A stretch of 14,012 nt of DNA from Smittium mucronatum. Lineage: Eukaryota; Kickxellomycota; Harpellomycetes; Harpellales; Legeriomycetaceae. The stretch covers positions 1-14,012 of the forward strand of contig LSSL01004215.1 of the NCBI GenBank assembly GCA_001953115.1, read 5' to 3'. The notes below the pieces were generated by a model. The model had not been told where the DNA came from. It searched no databases and worked only from the letters and a program-made list of their open reading frames with translations. This document shows positions 1 to 8,940 of the stretch, piece after piece. The position numbers and the translations under genes were made by a program. How positions within the stretch are numbered: the stretch's first letter is position 1; each line of letters begins with the position of its first letter.

Positions 1-585
1 AGTCTCATCGGTGGAGGTCTCATCAGTGGTGGTCTCATCAGTGGTGGTCTCATCAGTGGTGGTCTCATCAGTGGTGGTCTCATCAGTGGTGGTCTCATCA
101 GTGGTGGTCTCATCAGTGGTGGTCTCATCAGTGGTGGTCTCATCAGTGGTGGTCTCATCAGTGGTGGTCTCATCAGTGGTGGTCTCATCAGTGGTGGTCT
201 CATCAGTGGTGGTCTCATCAGTGGTGGTCTCATCAGTGGTGGTCTCATCAGTGGTGGTCTCATCAGTGGTGGTCTCATCAGTGGTGGTCTCATCAGTGGT
301 GGTCTCATCAGTGGTGGTCTCATCAGTGGTGGTCTCATCAGTGGTGGTCTCATCAGTGGTGGTCTCATCAGTGGTGGTCTCATCAGTGGTGGTCTCATCA
401 GTGGTGGTCTCATCAGTGGTGGTCTCATCAGTGGTGGTCTCATCAGTGGTGGTCTCATCAGTGGTGGTCTCATCAGTGGTGGTCTCATCAGTGGTGGTCT
501 CATCAGTGGTGGTCTCATCAGTGGTGGTCTCATCAGTGGTGGTCTCATCAGTGGTGGTCTCATCAGTGGATGATTCTTCGGTGGT
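1..585 (-). repeat. Coding 15-bp minisatellite encoding TTDET pentapeptides
   Basis: On the plus strand the unit is GGTCTCATCAGTGGT. Bases 16-555 hold 36 consecutive copies with no mismatch, including third codon positions. The unit at 556-570 differs at one base, 571-585 is a diverged edge copy encoding TTEES, and 1-15 is a variant encoding STDET. Because 15 is a multiple of three, copy-number change keeps the frame. The pattern of perfect core and diverged edges is typical of recent expansion by slippage or unequal exchange. The array continues beyond the left edge, so its true length is unknown. Confidence 0.97.
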
Positions 586-1263
586 AGATGGGGCAGCGCA
601 TCCATCAGTGCATACTACACTCAAATTACTAACTGGAGTAGTACCAGCCAAAGTACCGAAGAAAATAGTATAGTCGTTATTGGAATCAAAACCAGCAACA
701 TCATAGAAGCTTGGATCAAGAGTAGACAATGCGACACCATTTTTGCTGAGAACAACAGTACCATCAGCAGATCTAGCGATAGTAACAGTAATAGGAGCAG
801 CCGCAGCAGCAGGACTGATCATTACATTTAATGTTGTAATGCTGTTCTGTTGACCTGAAACTTCCCAGCCAGAGTTTGTTCCAGCTACCATTGTCCCTGT
901 GATAGAATAAGTAGACTCGGCACTAGCCATATCTGATATAATAAAGTAAACATCGGTAGTATCATCCAGTTCGAATGTAATAGTGAAAGCACCGGTGCTG
1001 CAAGGAAAATTAACTGCGTTGGTTGGATCGAATACTACACCTCCAGCATCAGTGGTGTCAGCATTAGCAGTGTGTTGGACTGGGCCAACATTGCAAAGAT
1101 CTTGGCGGAGAGCTAATGAACCAACACTAACGCCGTTACTGAATCCATTATATGCGTTAATAGATCCGCCTCTACGTCCGAGATCATTGCCGAAGACATT
1201 TGAGCTCATCAAAGCCAAAAATCCGGCAGTGATTGCAACCTTCTTAACTGCTTGGAAATACAT
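1..1263 (-). CDS. Secreted Thr/Asp/Glu repeat surface protein, 5' part (C-terminus off the window)
   Basis: The reading frame is open for 421 codons from the ATG at 1263-1261 to base 1, with no intron and no stop. I do not recognise the family. Residues 1-25 form a signal peptide: KK at 7-8, a hydrophobic core at about 9-19, and probable cleavage after V-F-G at 25. Residues 26-225 look globular and rich in beta structure, with cysteines at 57, 88, 218 and 222. An Ala/Pro linker lies near 151-157, and a D-G-T-V-V-L-S-K-N-G stretch at 167-176 recalls lectin-like beta-sandwich folds; that resemblance is inference only. From residue 232 the protein is a run of the pentapeptide TTDET, which is acidic and Thr-rich and so a likely O-glycosylated stalk. 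The predicted place of action is the cell surface, wall or outside the cell. A membrane or GPI anchor would lie in the missing C-terminus. The start is the first ATG after the promoter, has A at -3, and directly yields the signal peptide. Frames on the opposite strand at 11-673 and 983-1273 are shadows of this gene. Confidence 0.85.
   Translation of the reverse strand, partial: MYFQAVKKVAITAGFLALMSSNVFGNDLGRRGGSINAYNGFSNGVSVGSLALRQDLCNVGPVQHTANADTTDAGGVVFDPTNAVNFPCSTGAFTITFELDDTTDVYFIISDMASAESTYSITGTMVAGTNSGWEVSGQQNSITTLNVMISPAAAAAPITVTIARSADGTVVLSKNGVALSTLDPSFYDVAGFDSNNDYTIFFGTLAGTTPVSNLSVVCTDGCAAPSTTEESSTDETTTDETTTDETTTDETTTDETTTDETTTDETTTDETTTDETTTDETTTDETTTDETTTDETTTDETTTDETTTDETTTDETTTDETTTDETTTDETTTDETTTDETTTDETTTDETTTDETTTDETTTDETTTDETTTDETTTDETTTDETTTDETTTDETTTDETTTDETTTDETTTDETSTDET
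1189..1263 (-). other. Predicted signal peptide region
   Basis: This stretch encodes the first 25 residues of the surface protein. Two lysines at residues 7-8 precede a hydrophobic segment (V-A-I-T-A-G-F-L-A-L-M), and then comes a V-F-G site that satisfies the small-residue -3/-1 rule. The mature protein would begin N-D-L-G-R-R. Confidence 0.75.
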
Positions 1264-1340
1264 TATAACGTAGTAGGAGTTAAGGTATAAATTATAAATT
1301 TCGGTTTTAAATTAGCTTTTAGAAGTCATGTCCAGTTTGT

Positions 1341-1347
1341 TTATATA
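1341..1347 (-). promoter_or_regulatory. TATA box of the surface-protein gene
   Basis: Read on the minus strand the context is AAGTATATAAACAAACTGG, which contains a canonical TATATAA. It lies about 80 bases upstream of the ATG, leaving room for a short A+T-rich 5' leader. It is the best TATA match in the leader region, but matches to such a motif are easy to find in A+T-rich DNA. The support is its position between the inverted repeat and the start codon. Confidence 0.55.
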
Positions 1348-1363
1348 CTTTTTCAACTATGCA

Positions 1364-1390
1364 AATGTGGAATTTTAGAAATTCCACATT
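1364..1390. promoter_or_regulatory. Perfect inverted repeat upstream of the TATA box, candidate operator/UAS
   Basis: The arms AATGTGGAATTT (1364-1375) and AAATTCCACATT (1379-1390) are perfect reverse complements around a 3-base TAG spacer. The site sits 16 bases upstream of the TATA box of the leftward gene. The placement fits a binding site for a dimeric transcription factor; the factor is unknown. A short hairpin or an unrelated palindrome is the alternative. Confidence 0.5.
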
Positions 1391-3080
1391 CGTTCATTTC
1401 TATTGACATTAATCTGTATTTTCCTCTCACTTTTCTGTAAAAGTGTTAATCAAATCTGGTTAGATCTCGATATTCAGCTTTTTAACCCAAATTTTGCTAG
1501 ATTTCATTGTAAATCTAATGAAATGACAACATGTACATCGATAACATATCTACAAATATTTTTATTTGTTGAACCAAAATTCCTTATTATTTTTTCGGGA
1601 CTGCCTTACTCAATTACTATTTGGAATATGCGTATAAATTCTTTTTTATGTAAGATTATACTAAAATATCACACACAATTAGCCTATATTTACGCATTAT
1701 TTTCTGATCCTTACCACAGAATTTTATTCGTAAATTCAGAATAATTAACTGTTCCAATAGATAATATTTTTTTCGTTTTGAGCAAATTATGAATAAATAT
1801 AAAATAGAAATAATATACTTGTCTAATTTGTGTTTTTATCTTCCGTTAATAATATAAATTAAATCACCAGATTTGGCCAGTATATTTCATTTACATAATC
1901 AGATTTTAAAAACTATTGTAACTACTTATTTCGTCTACAATGCTGTTACACGAGCTTCCATCTTCATTTTGTTTCATTTTATATTTATTCAAACCATTAG
2001 TGATAGTGGATAGACATTTAATTGCCGATACACGAATAGAGCATTGATACAATTTTTCGGGACTTTAGCTATTCAAGTCTTAATTTACCTAACATTTATA
2101 GTTTTTTTAACGTTGATTTATTTCCTTGAGTTTTGAAGATTGGCCAATATACAACTGTTAAACTTATGCAATTAATTATTTGATGCATTTCAGGTTGTTT
2201 TTGAAATGTTACAAGCTATTTTCTAGCTTAACGTTGTTTTATATTTGTTTCTTATTTTCTTATAGTAAATCATAGATTTTGTTCTTCTAAAGTTTCGTAT
2301 CTAATAGCAATAAATCACTGTTAAATATTCATAAATTTGTATTATGAAAGTTCAACGTTTCTTTTTTTTTTTATAATGTCACAATTGAAGTGGCTTCAAT
2401 ATATTTCAACTCAAATTAATTTAATTTAATTTAGTTAATCAGTTCATCGGTTATCGACCTATATGACAGATACAGATTCAATGATTTTAGGATCTTCAAT
2501 CTGGATTTCGACTTTTTCTTTTATAACCAAAGCCTCTTTTATTCGCCTCTCAACTATGTTTACCTTGAATTTACATTTGAAAATCCAAGAAATCCAAATC
2601 TGACAATTTTCATCAGCGATTTTCATAGCTTGGGGCAAATTATATTGTTTAATATTAGTGGTGCGTTCATATTCCCGTAAACCAAAACAGACAATTCTAA
2701 ATTCATGTATCTGTGCAATATTGTTCCTTTTTTATTATTTGGTTATTTTAGGATTGTAGTTAGTTGTGCTTTAATTTATTTTCAAATTTTATAAATACCT
2801 ATAAATTTTCATCGCATCAAATTCCAGGTGTTATGTTTCACAAGTTTATAAAATTTCTATCCATACTTCAAAATTCGCCAATATAATCATATTTATTGTT
2901 TCTTTAACAGTAAACATCGTCATCTATCCAATAGTTAACAAATCCATTGATTGTTATCCCCAATTATTATTCTTTTGGCAATATCGCATATTACCTTTTT
3001 AAAGTTATAATACTAAAATAGGGATAGTTTTTTTTATTTTGATTAATAAGCCCTCAACAAGTTTTTGCAAGGACTATATA
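1391..3080. other. Gene-free A+T-rich stretch
   Basis: I see no credible gene, RNA gene or mobile element here. A 113-codon frame at 1403-1744 on the plus strand encodes a hydrophobic Ile/Phe/Leu-rich peptide with no recognisable motif. It is only slightly longer than expected by chance at this base composition, so I do not call it. A short TTTAA-type simple repeat occurs near 2415-2440. Confidence 0.6.
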
Positions 3081-3329
3081 GGGGATTCTCTTTGAAAGTG
3101 GCACTTCCCAATTAATTTTCTCCCGCTTTCTTAAATTGGAAGTTTAGCTCAGAGAATGTTTATCAATTTATTGGATAATATGAATCACAAAATAAAATTT
3201 GGATTGACAAAATGTGGAAATATTACTGTAAATATTTTTTTATTTTCTATTGGTATTATGATATTTCTATTTTATTTTAACCAATGGATTGCATGTATAA
3301 AGAGGTCTGAACTGGTTAAAAATCTCCCA
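3081..3329 (-). mobile_element. MITE family M1, copy 1 (reverse orientation)
   Basis: Read on the minus strand this 249-bp element starts TGGGAGATTTTTAACC and ends AAAGAGAATCCCC, matching the ends of the copies at 7749-8009 and 8679-8940. Internal blocks also match, including the C-C-A-T-T-G-G...AAAATAGAAA segment and a CCAATTTAAGAAAG block near the end. It is flanked by TATA on both sides (3077-3080 and 3330-3333), consistent with a 2-4 bp TA-rich target duplication. There is no coding capacity; the frame at 3156-3386 is incidental. Confidence 0.65.
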
Positions 3330-3910
3330 TATAAGAATATGGGGCTTCAGCTTCAGCTGTTGATTTTGAATAAGATTTTATATTAGTTGGTTCAAAAACG
3401 GCATTAATAATATCATCAATTAAATTACGGAGAGCTATCCGAATTGAACCAGAGCTTTTTAAGTTAAAAAATGGAATACTCAATTTATACGATAAGAATC
3501 GTTACTCATCACTAAGCTTCCCTTAACTTGATGATTTCGGGCCAAGAATTAATTATATAATTCTAAAAGATTTATCTACTGAATCTTAATTTGGAAATTA
3601 AAATATACGCTGAAAAGATATATTGGGTGTAATAATAAATAAAATTTCTAAAATAGTTGAATTGGTATCTAGAGCTACAGGACTATTCGCATAAATTTAG
3701 GTCAATTATAATAGTTTACATTTTTTTAAACTTTTATTAGTGTAATTTGGGGTAAAGATCATTTAATGTAAGTAAAATGATAATTTCTAGTTGTAATTGG
3801 AAGTAAGTGAAAGTGAAGATGTCACTAGACAAACATATGTCACCATACTCATGTATTATCCTGTTTTTATCATTTCTAGACTTTATAGAACGCACTGACT
3901 AATTTATTGG
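3330..3910. other. Gene-free A+T-rich stretch
   Basis: I see no gene, structured RNA or repeat boundary I could defend. The 17-mer at 3692-3708 recurs inverted at 5198-5214, inside an M2 element, without other extended similarity. Confidence 0.5.
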
Positions 3911-4279
3911 TGCAAGATTTCTTTATTGAAGATTTTATCTAGTACTACACTTTTTTCTTACTATACAAACCATTGACCAAAATTTAATTTAATTTAATCG
4001 TCGCCATGCCAATAAAGATAGAAGATTATACCAACTTTATTAAGTTTTCTTTATTTTTACAATTGGAAGTTTCTTTTTGTAATTCCAATTTATATAAATT
4101 CTGCAAAAAAATAGTTTTTTTTTTTCCAACTTCGGATCACCCAATTATTTTATCAATTGTATGCGTGGTGTATTTCCAAATTAGCAAATGATTAAAAATA
4201 CTAGACTATAATAGACTATCATAAAAAAATTTACACAAAAAAAAAACTGTTGAAGTGACCGTTCTCATTGAATCTCCCA
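3911..4279 (+). mobile_element. MITE family M1, copy 2 (diverged, about 369 bp)
   Basis: The right end GAATCTCCCA (4270-4279) is a perfect family end. Blocks shared with copy 3 include an A-A-A-C-C-A-T-T segment near 3967, CCAATAAAGATAGAAGA near 4008, TTTCTTTTTGTAA near 4070, and TTTCCAAATTAGCAAA near 4173. The left end is degenerate (TGCAAGATTTCTTT), and the flanks do not match, so the left boundary is approximate. It is longer than other copies partly because of A-rich and T-rich runs. The frame at 4006-4191 lies inside it and is not a gene. Confidence 0.5.
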
Positions 4280-5143
4280 TTTAAAATGCTTAATAGATTA
4301 ATTCAGTATTTCAAATGCATGGAAGAGCTGGAAGAATTCTTTCGCCTTCACAACAGAAATGTTTTCTTTTTTCTTTTTTTTTTTACGAGAAATTTATTTA
4401 AAAGTTAATAAAAAGTTCTAAAAGCTAGTTTAAAAAATGTGAATATTTTTTTAAAAAATTTTCACCCAACTTTCCACTGATGCTCTATCTGCTTCATATA
4501 AAGATGGCGTTGGTTCAAGGTCAGAAATGATTATATGATATCAAATCTTATTGGTCTCAATATCGATCTTATATAATTTATTAAAGTGCCTCAATCCTTT
4601 TATGCCAAAATAGGGCTATTAAAAGTAGGATTTTTAACTCAATATATTGGAGTTTCAACGCTAAGGATTGCAAAGTATGTAAGCTATTATTTTTAGATTA
4701 TTCCATTCGGAATAAAAAGGCAATATATGACTAATAATATTTAATTCCCAAACATACCAATTGGGGATATTAATTTTTAAATTTAATTACAAAATTTACT
4801 TATTTTAAAAATTTAGCAAAGGCTAAGATCAAATTCCGATCCGCAGTTGTGAGATGATATGATATTATTAGCCTTATTATTAAATGATCAAAATTGTACA
4901 TATACCTATTGTGAAATATTTATTTTATCCACCTTCACCATCCTGAAATTAAGCTTGATATCAACTCTAACTTGTGAGCTCTGGTAATTTACGCTTATAA
5001 TACCTAACAAAACAGTCATAAATTTGGTTATTTTAAAGAATTGGATATATTTTGGTACTTTAAATTACCGCCATTATTATGCATTGGATTTTAAAATAGG
5101 TAAAATTTATATCCAGATAGCTCAATTACTAAGTCGTTATTTA
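4280..5143. other. Gene-free A+T-rich stretch
   Basis: There is no gene or recognised element. An A/T-rich near-palindrome (GTGAATATTTTTT facing AAAAAATTTTCAC) lies near 4439-4465; such structures are easily formed by chance in homopolymer-rich DNA. Confidence 0.5.
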
Positions 5144-5307
5144 CCCTTTACGGGCCCAAGTTTTTTCCTCATACCGACTTGTGAATATCTAAAACTCTAA
5201 TTGACCTAAATTTACGATCAGTTCGATAGTAGACAAATAAAGTTAAACTAGTTATCATATTATGCGAAATGTGAAAGCCAATTTTATTACCATAGCCCCT
5301 GAAAGGG
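5144..5307 (-). mobile_element. piggyBac-like MITE family M2, copy 1 (164 bp)
   Basis: The ends are CCCTTTACGGGCCC on the left and CTGAAAGGG on the right, so the element begins CCCTTT and ends AAAGGG. Its reverse complement aligns end to end with the 163-bp copy at 12918-13080. The strongest shared block is the first 40 or so bases (CCCTTTCAGGGGC, ATGGTA, GGCTTTCAC), and TTATTTGT-TACTAT is conserved in the middle. The flanks are TTTA (5140-5143) and TTGA (5308-5311), readable as a decayed TTAA duplication. It has no transposase, so it would depend on an enzyme encoded elsewhere. The frame at 5169-5372 overlaps it and is not a gene. Confidence 0.7.
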
Positions 5308-5548
5308 TTGAGAGTTTTTTTTATTATATCAGCATCTAATTTTCCGATGCTGTCAGTTAACAATACAAACATTAAGCAAGCATTTAAACAAGAATTGAAT
5401 CATACCAATCATTGATAATTCGCATTTAATGCACCTATAACTCTTTTCAATATACATCACATGCAGTACAAAATATATTTGCATCATCTCAGATATGAAC
5501 TCTTAAGAGTAAAATACCTTTCCGTAGTTTAGGGGCTTAATAATGGAT

Positions 5549-6001
5549 TTTTCGAAGTACACTAGACCAAAATTTCACACAGCGTTTGCCATTCTTGGTT
5601 GGGAATAGTGGAGACAGTGTACAGCGATTCCAGAGGAGGACCATCTAGAAACAGGAGGAGCCGATCGTTTAGCATACCTGAGGCATAGTCTAGTATAAAA
5701 GTCCAGCGTTCGACAGTCAAACGGATCACAGCGTCTAACAGCTATTTGTAGGAGAGCCGTGTCGATCAATCTCGCGTTTGGGTAGGAGCCTAATTTTATT
5801 AATCCTGTTAGAAGTAGGCTCTGACTAGGAGCTCAGTAGCTTCAATGAACCATTGTTCGTTGACAAAGAGCTTAATTCTTGACTGCACGTAACCTCAGTC
5901 ATCCAGCCTACTTGAAGCAATGCCAGGTGGGGTCTTTCGGTTGGTATATTGCACCCTTTTCACGCACGTACGCAGCCGGTAGTCCGGCAGAGGAGCTTAT
6001 T
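5549..6001. repeat. Dispersed G+C-richer repeat R, copy 1
   Basis: Bases 5549-5923 match 13623-14012 in the same orientation at well over 80% by eye, with a 15-bp in-phase indel (absent here near 5630). The similarity is cut off at 14012 only because the window ends. The G+C-richer composition continues to about 6001 and then falls sharply, so the element probably spans about 450-470 bp. GTAGTTTAGG (5524-5533) and GTAGTTAGG (6002-6010) could be an imperfect target duplication. The minus strand is open at 5575-5769 but lacks an ATG start. A retrotransposon fragment, SINE or solo LTR are all possible; I could not identify a tRNA-like head or TG...CA ends. Confidence 0.7.
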
Positions 6002-6101
6002 GTAGTTAGGTTAATATTCTTTTCTATTCGTCTTTTTATTTTTTTCTTGTTTTTTTTACTATGGTTTTTAATATTGTTATCTTATAAAAAAATTCCGTGA
6101 T

Positions 6102-7748
6102 TCAAAAAAAAACCTCAGATATGGATAAAAAATTTTAAAGATTGTAAATGATTGTACATTACTGTTTACATACCGCTAATGAGATAACAAGAAAATTAAA
6201 CTAAAGAGTGCCGGAACATTTGAACTAATTTTTTGACTCAGTTGACATCAAATCAAATGCCTTTTGACACAATGAATACTTCGCCAAATGTCAAGATCGC
6301 TTTATGATAATTTTTAATAAACTTTTTTATCTTCTATAAGCCACCTTGCACTTGGAAAAAATCTTGTTAAAACATAATTAAACCTATAATAATAAGAGTT
6401 GTAAATGATGTCATGCTTATTAAGCAGAAAAAAGCCTTAAAAAATCTAACGCTGCTGTTAAAAACACTCTAAAAGAATGAATATTCATATTTATTTATAT
6501 TTTATTATGGAAGAGTACAAATAAATATATTTCTAACACAAATTATTGGATCCTGAATACATATTCACTAGATTTAATACATAAAGATATCGTTTACCCA
6601 AACTTTTTATTATGGAGACTATTTTACAAAATTGTTTGTAACAATTGAATTTTGATCAATTGTCCATTTGACCAAATTAATTGGGAAAAACATCTTTGGA
6701 TCATTTTTCTGTGGGTGAAGTGTAATTAAATACTTTATTCTTCTCAAAGCCTTTATAAATGCTAAATTTGGTTTATTTCGGGTTTTAGTATATCATACTT
6801 TAACTAATATGGCAGATTAAAATTGATTTAAAGCTTTTTTCCTATAAAATCACCATCAAGTAGCTTGAAATCCGACTAATTTGTAGGACAAAATTATTTG
6901 TAACTTTTTTAATTTTATAAAGTAGTTTTTAGAACTTTTTATTAACTTTAAAATAAATTATCCGTACTAAATATATATATATATACATATACATGATAAA
7001 AAACATTGGATGTATAATATGTATATTAAAGCTTAGGTTAGATGAAAAAATATTATCCCTAAACAATAATAACAACCCTGCAATAATTTAATTTTTGATC
7101 CTCCAGTAAACTTGCGGTTTATGTATTCATACTTTACATTTAAAGATTTATATAAAAAATTAATCAAAATGTACGAATTCAAAATTCTCAGTATATAAAA
7201 TAAGATTTATAAGCAAAATAATATCCTACAATAAAATTACGTGATACAAAAAAAAAAAAAATAAGCTAAATAATGGAAATTTGGTTTCTGAAAAGTATCT
7301 GAAAACAAACTAGATTTGGTGGCTGGAAAGTCTGGTCATATTCTTATTTCGTGTTTAGTATTAAACTTCGTTAAAATTTTCGCAAGTTTATTTGACATTT
7401 AATTAGTTGAGTTTGTTTTATTTCACACATTCAATTAAATATTATATGCATAAAATCACAGCTGCACGTGTAAATAGCTAAATCAATACACTTTATTTAG
7501 AAAACCATATTTAATTGATTGTTGCTGATTTTAATAATTTCTTGTCACCTATATACACATTTAGAAAATAAGTAATTAGAATGATTAACATAATAATTTA
7601 CCAAAAATCCAAAATTGATTTTATATTCGGATCATGCACAACTCATTGGTTATTCCAAATATCGATTGAAAATTTTTTAAAGTCTTATTCAAACCAGGGC
7701 TAAAATGAATCACTCAGTCAAAAGCAACTTGATTTTTATTGTATAAAC
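6102..7748. other. Gene-free A+T-rich stretch
   Basis: I see no gene or recognised mobile element. There is a small (AT)n microsatellite at about 6970-6982, a poly-A run at about 7249-7262, and a perfect 8-bp-arm hairpin (ACAATTGA...TCAATTGT) at 6641-6663. None of these suggests function. Confidence 0.55.
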
Positions 7749-8009
7749 TGGGAGATTCTTTTCAAGACATGGCCTATTTTTACCATGTAAACCATTAACT
7801 ACAACAAAATTCATCATTTTCAAACCAATAAAAATGGAAAAATACTTTCACTGATAAATTTTTAACATTTTGCCAATAGTGATTTCTTTTTGTAACTAAA
7901 TATTCCGGATTAAACAATAATTTTGTGCTTTATCTTAGCCCTGATTGTCAAATTAGAAGAATAGTAAAAATTTAGTTGGAAAGTATCTGGTTTTAAAGAG
8001 AATCTCCCA
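7749..8009 (+). mobile_element. MITE family M1, copy 3 (261 bp)
   Basis: The terminal inverted repeats are TGGGAGATTCTTTT on the left and AAAGAGAATCTCCCA on the right. Length and order of internal blocks agree with copy 5 (262 bp): TTCAAGACA, CCAATAAAAATGGAAAAATACT, ATAAATTTTTAACA, CCAATAG and AATAGTAAAAATTTAG. It has no coding capacity. Immediate flanks are AC on both sides rather than TA. The TA preference recalls Tc1/mariner-type elements, but the superfamily is inferred. Confidence 0.75.
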
Positions 8010-8274
8010 ACTATTACGAAATTTTTTATGGTGATTGACACTTTGATCTGTATTAATAAAAAATTCAATTCAATTATTGAGTAATAATCTATGACAAATC
8101 AAGTATTTTAGTTACAGCAAATAGAGACTCTTAGAGTGTCTAGAGCTGAAAATATATTCCCTTTTCAGTAGCCAAATTTACTTTTGTAATTCATTTGCTA
8201 TAATATTTTCAGCTTTATTGTAGAAAATTTGATTTATCCAATGAAATATACATAAAAAACGCTACATAATATTT

Positions 8275-8557
8275 TGCAGATTCTTTTTGAATTCAGACTT
8301 TTTTTTCTAGATGAGCCATTGGTAAATAATTAATTAAGTTTTTTGGTCGAATTATTACTCTTTCTAGCCAATAAATTTGTTGGTCTTAGCAATCAATAAT
8401 TAGGCTACTCGCTCCATTACCAATTGAATTAAACATATTTTTTCTAATTGATTTATTCACCAAAATAAAAGTAGCTTTTGTGAATTTCTACATTTCCTAA
8501 TTAGGAAAGTAGTAAAAATTTAATAGTAAAGCGTCTGAATTAATAAAGAATCTCCCA
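8275..8557 (+). mobile_element. MITE family M1, copy 4 (about 283 bp)
   Basis: The left end is TGCAGATTCTTTTTGAA and the right end AATAAAGAATCTCCCA. Its right-hand 39 bases (8493-8531) match those of copy 5 (8876-8914) with one mismatch, although the interiors are much more diverged. Both flanks begin TTT. The palindrome TTTCCTAATTAGGAAA lies at 8493-8508. Confidence 0.6.
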
Positions 8558-8678
8558 TTTACCATTATATTGAATCCAAAACTAAGGTAATTTTTTTTAT
8601 CCAAGATCATGACAAGGTATAATTATGAAATACCATTAATCAAATTAAGTTTAAAAAATTGATTTGTAATAAACTATA

Positions 8679-8940
8679 TGGAATATACTTTTCAAGACAA
8701 GACTTTTTTTGTCTGTGCATACTATTGGCTAGATTTGGATCTATTTAACCCAGACCAATTAAAATAGAAAAATATACTGGCTCTAATAAATTTTCAACAA
8801 TTTACTAATAGAAAATTAGCCTCTAAAATTCATATTTTTAATCACCCAACAACTATTTTTTGTCTTAGCACCCCTTTTCCAAATTAGGAAAGTAGTAAAA
8901 ATTTAATAGTAAAGTATCCGCTCTCAAAGATAATCTCCCA
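8679..8940 (+). mobile_element. MITE family M1, copy 5 (262 bp)
   Basis: The left end TGGAATATACTTTTCAAGACA is diverged but continues in register with copy 3, and the right end is AAAGATAATCTCCCA. It is flanked by TATA on both sides (8675-8678 and 8941-8944). Length is within one base of copy 3. Internal blocks are CCAATTAAAATAGAAAAATA, CTCTAATAAATTTTCAACA and AGTAGTAAAAATTTAATAG. No protein is encoded. Confidence 0.72.

Noticed and set aside
1..570. CRISPR-like array
   Set aside because: The repeats are directly abutting 15-bp units with no spacers and lie in an open coding frame.
11..673. Plus-strand frame of repeated VVSSV residues
   Set aside because: It is the antisense shadow of the TTDET array. 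The minus strand has the signal peptide, normal composition and promoter.
1403..1744. 113-codon plus-strand frame divergent from the surface gene
   Set aside because: Composition follows the A+T-rich background, no motif or homology is recognisable, and its length is only marginally beyond chance expectation.
4490..4540. Possible tRNA (GGTTCAAGGTC resembling a T-arm)
   Set aside because: No acceptor stem, D-arm or anticodon arm can be paired around it.
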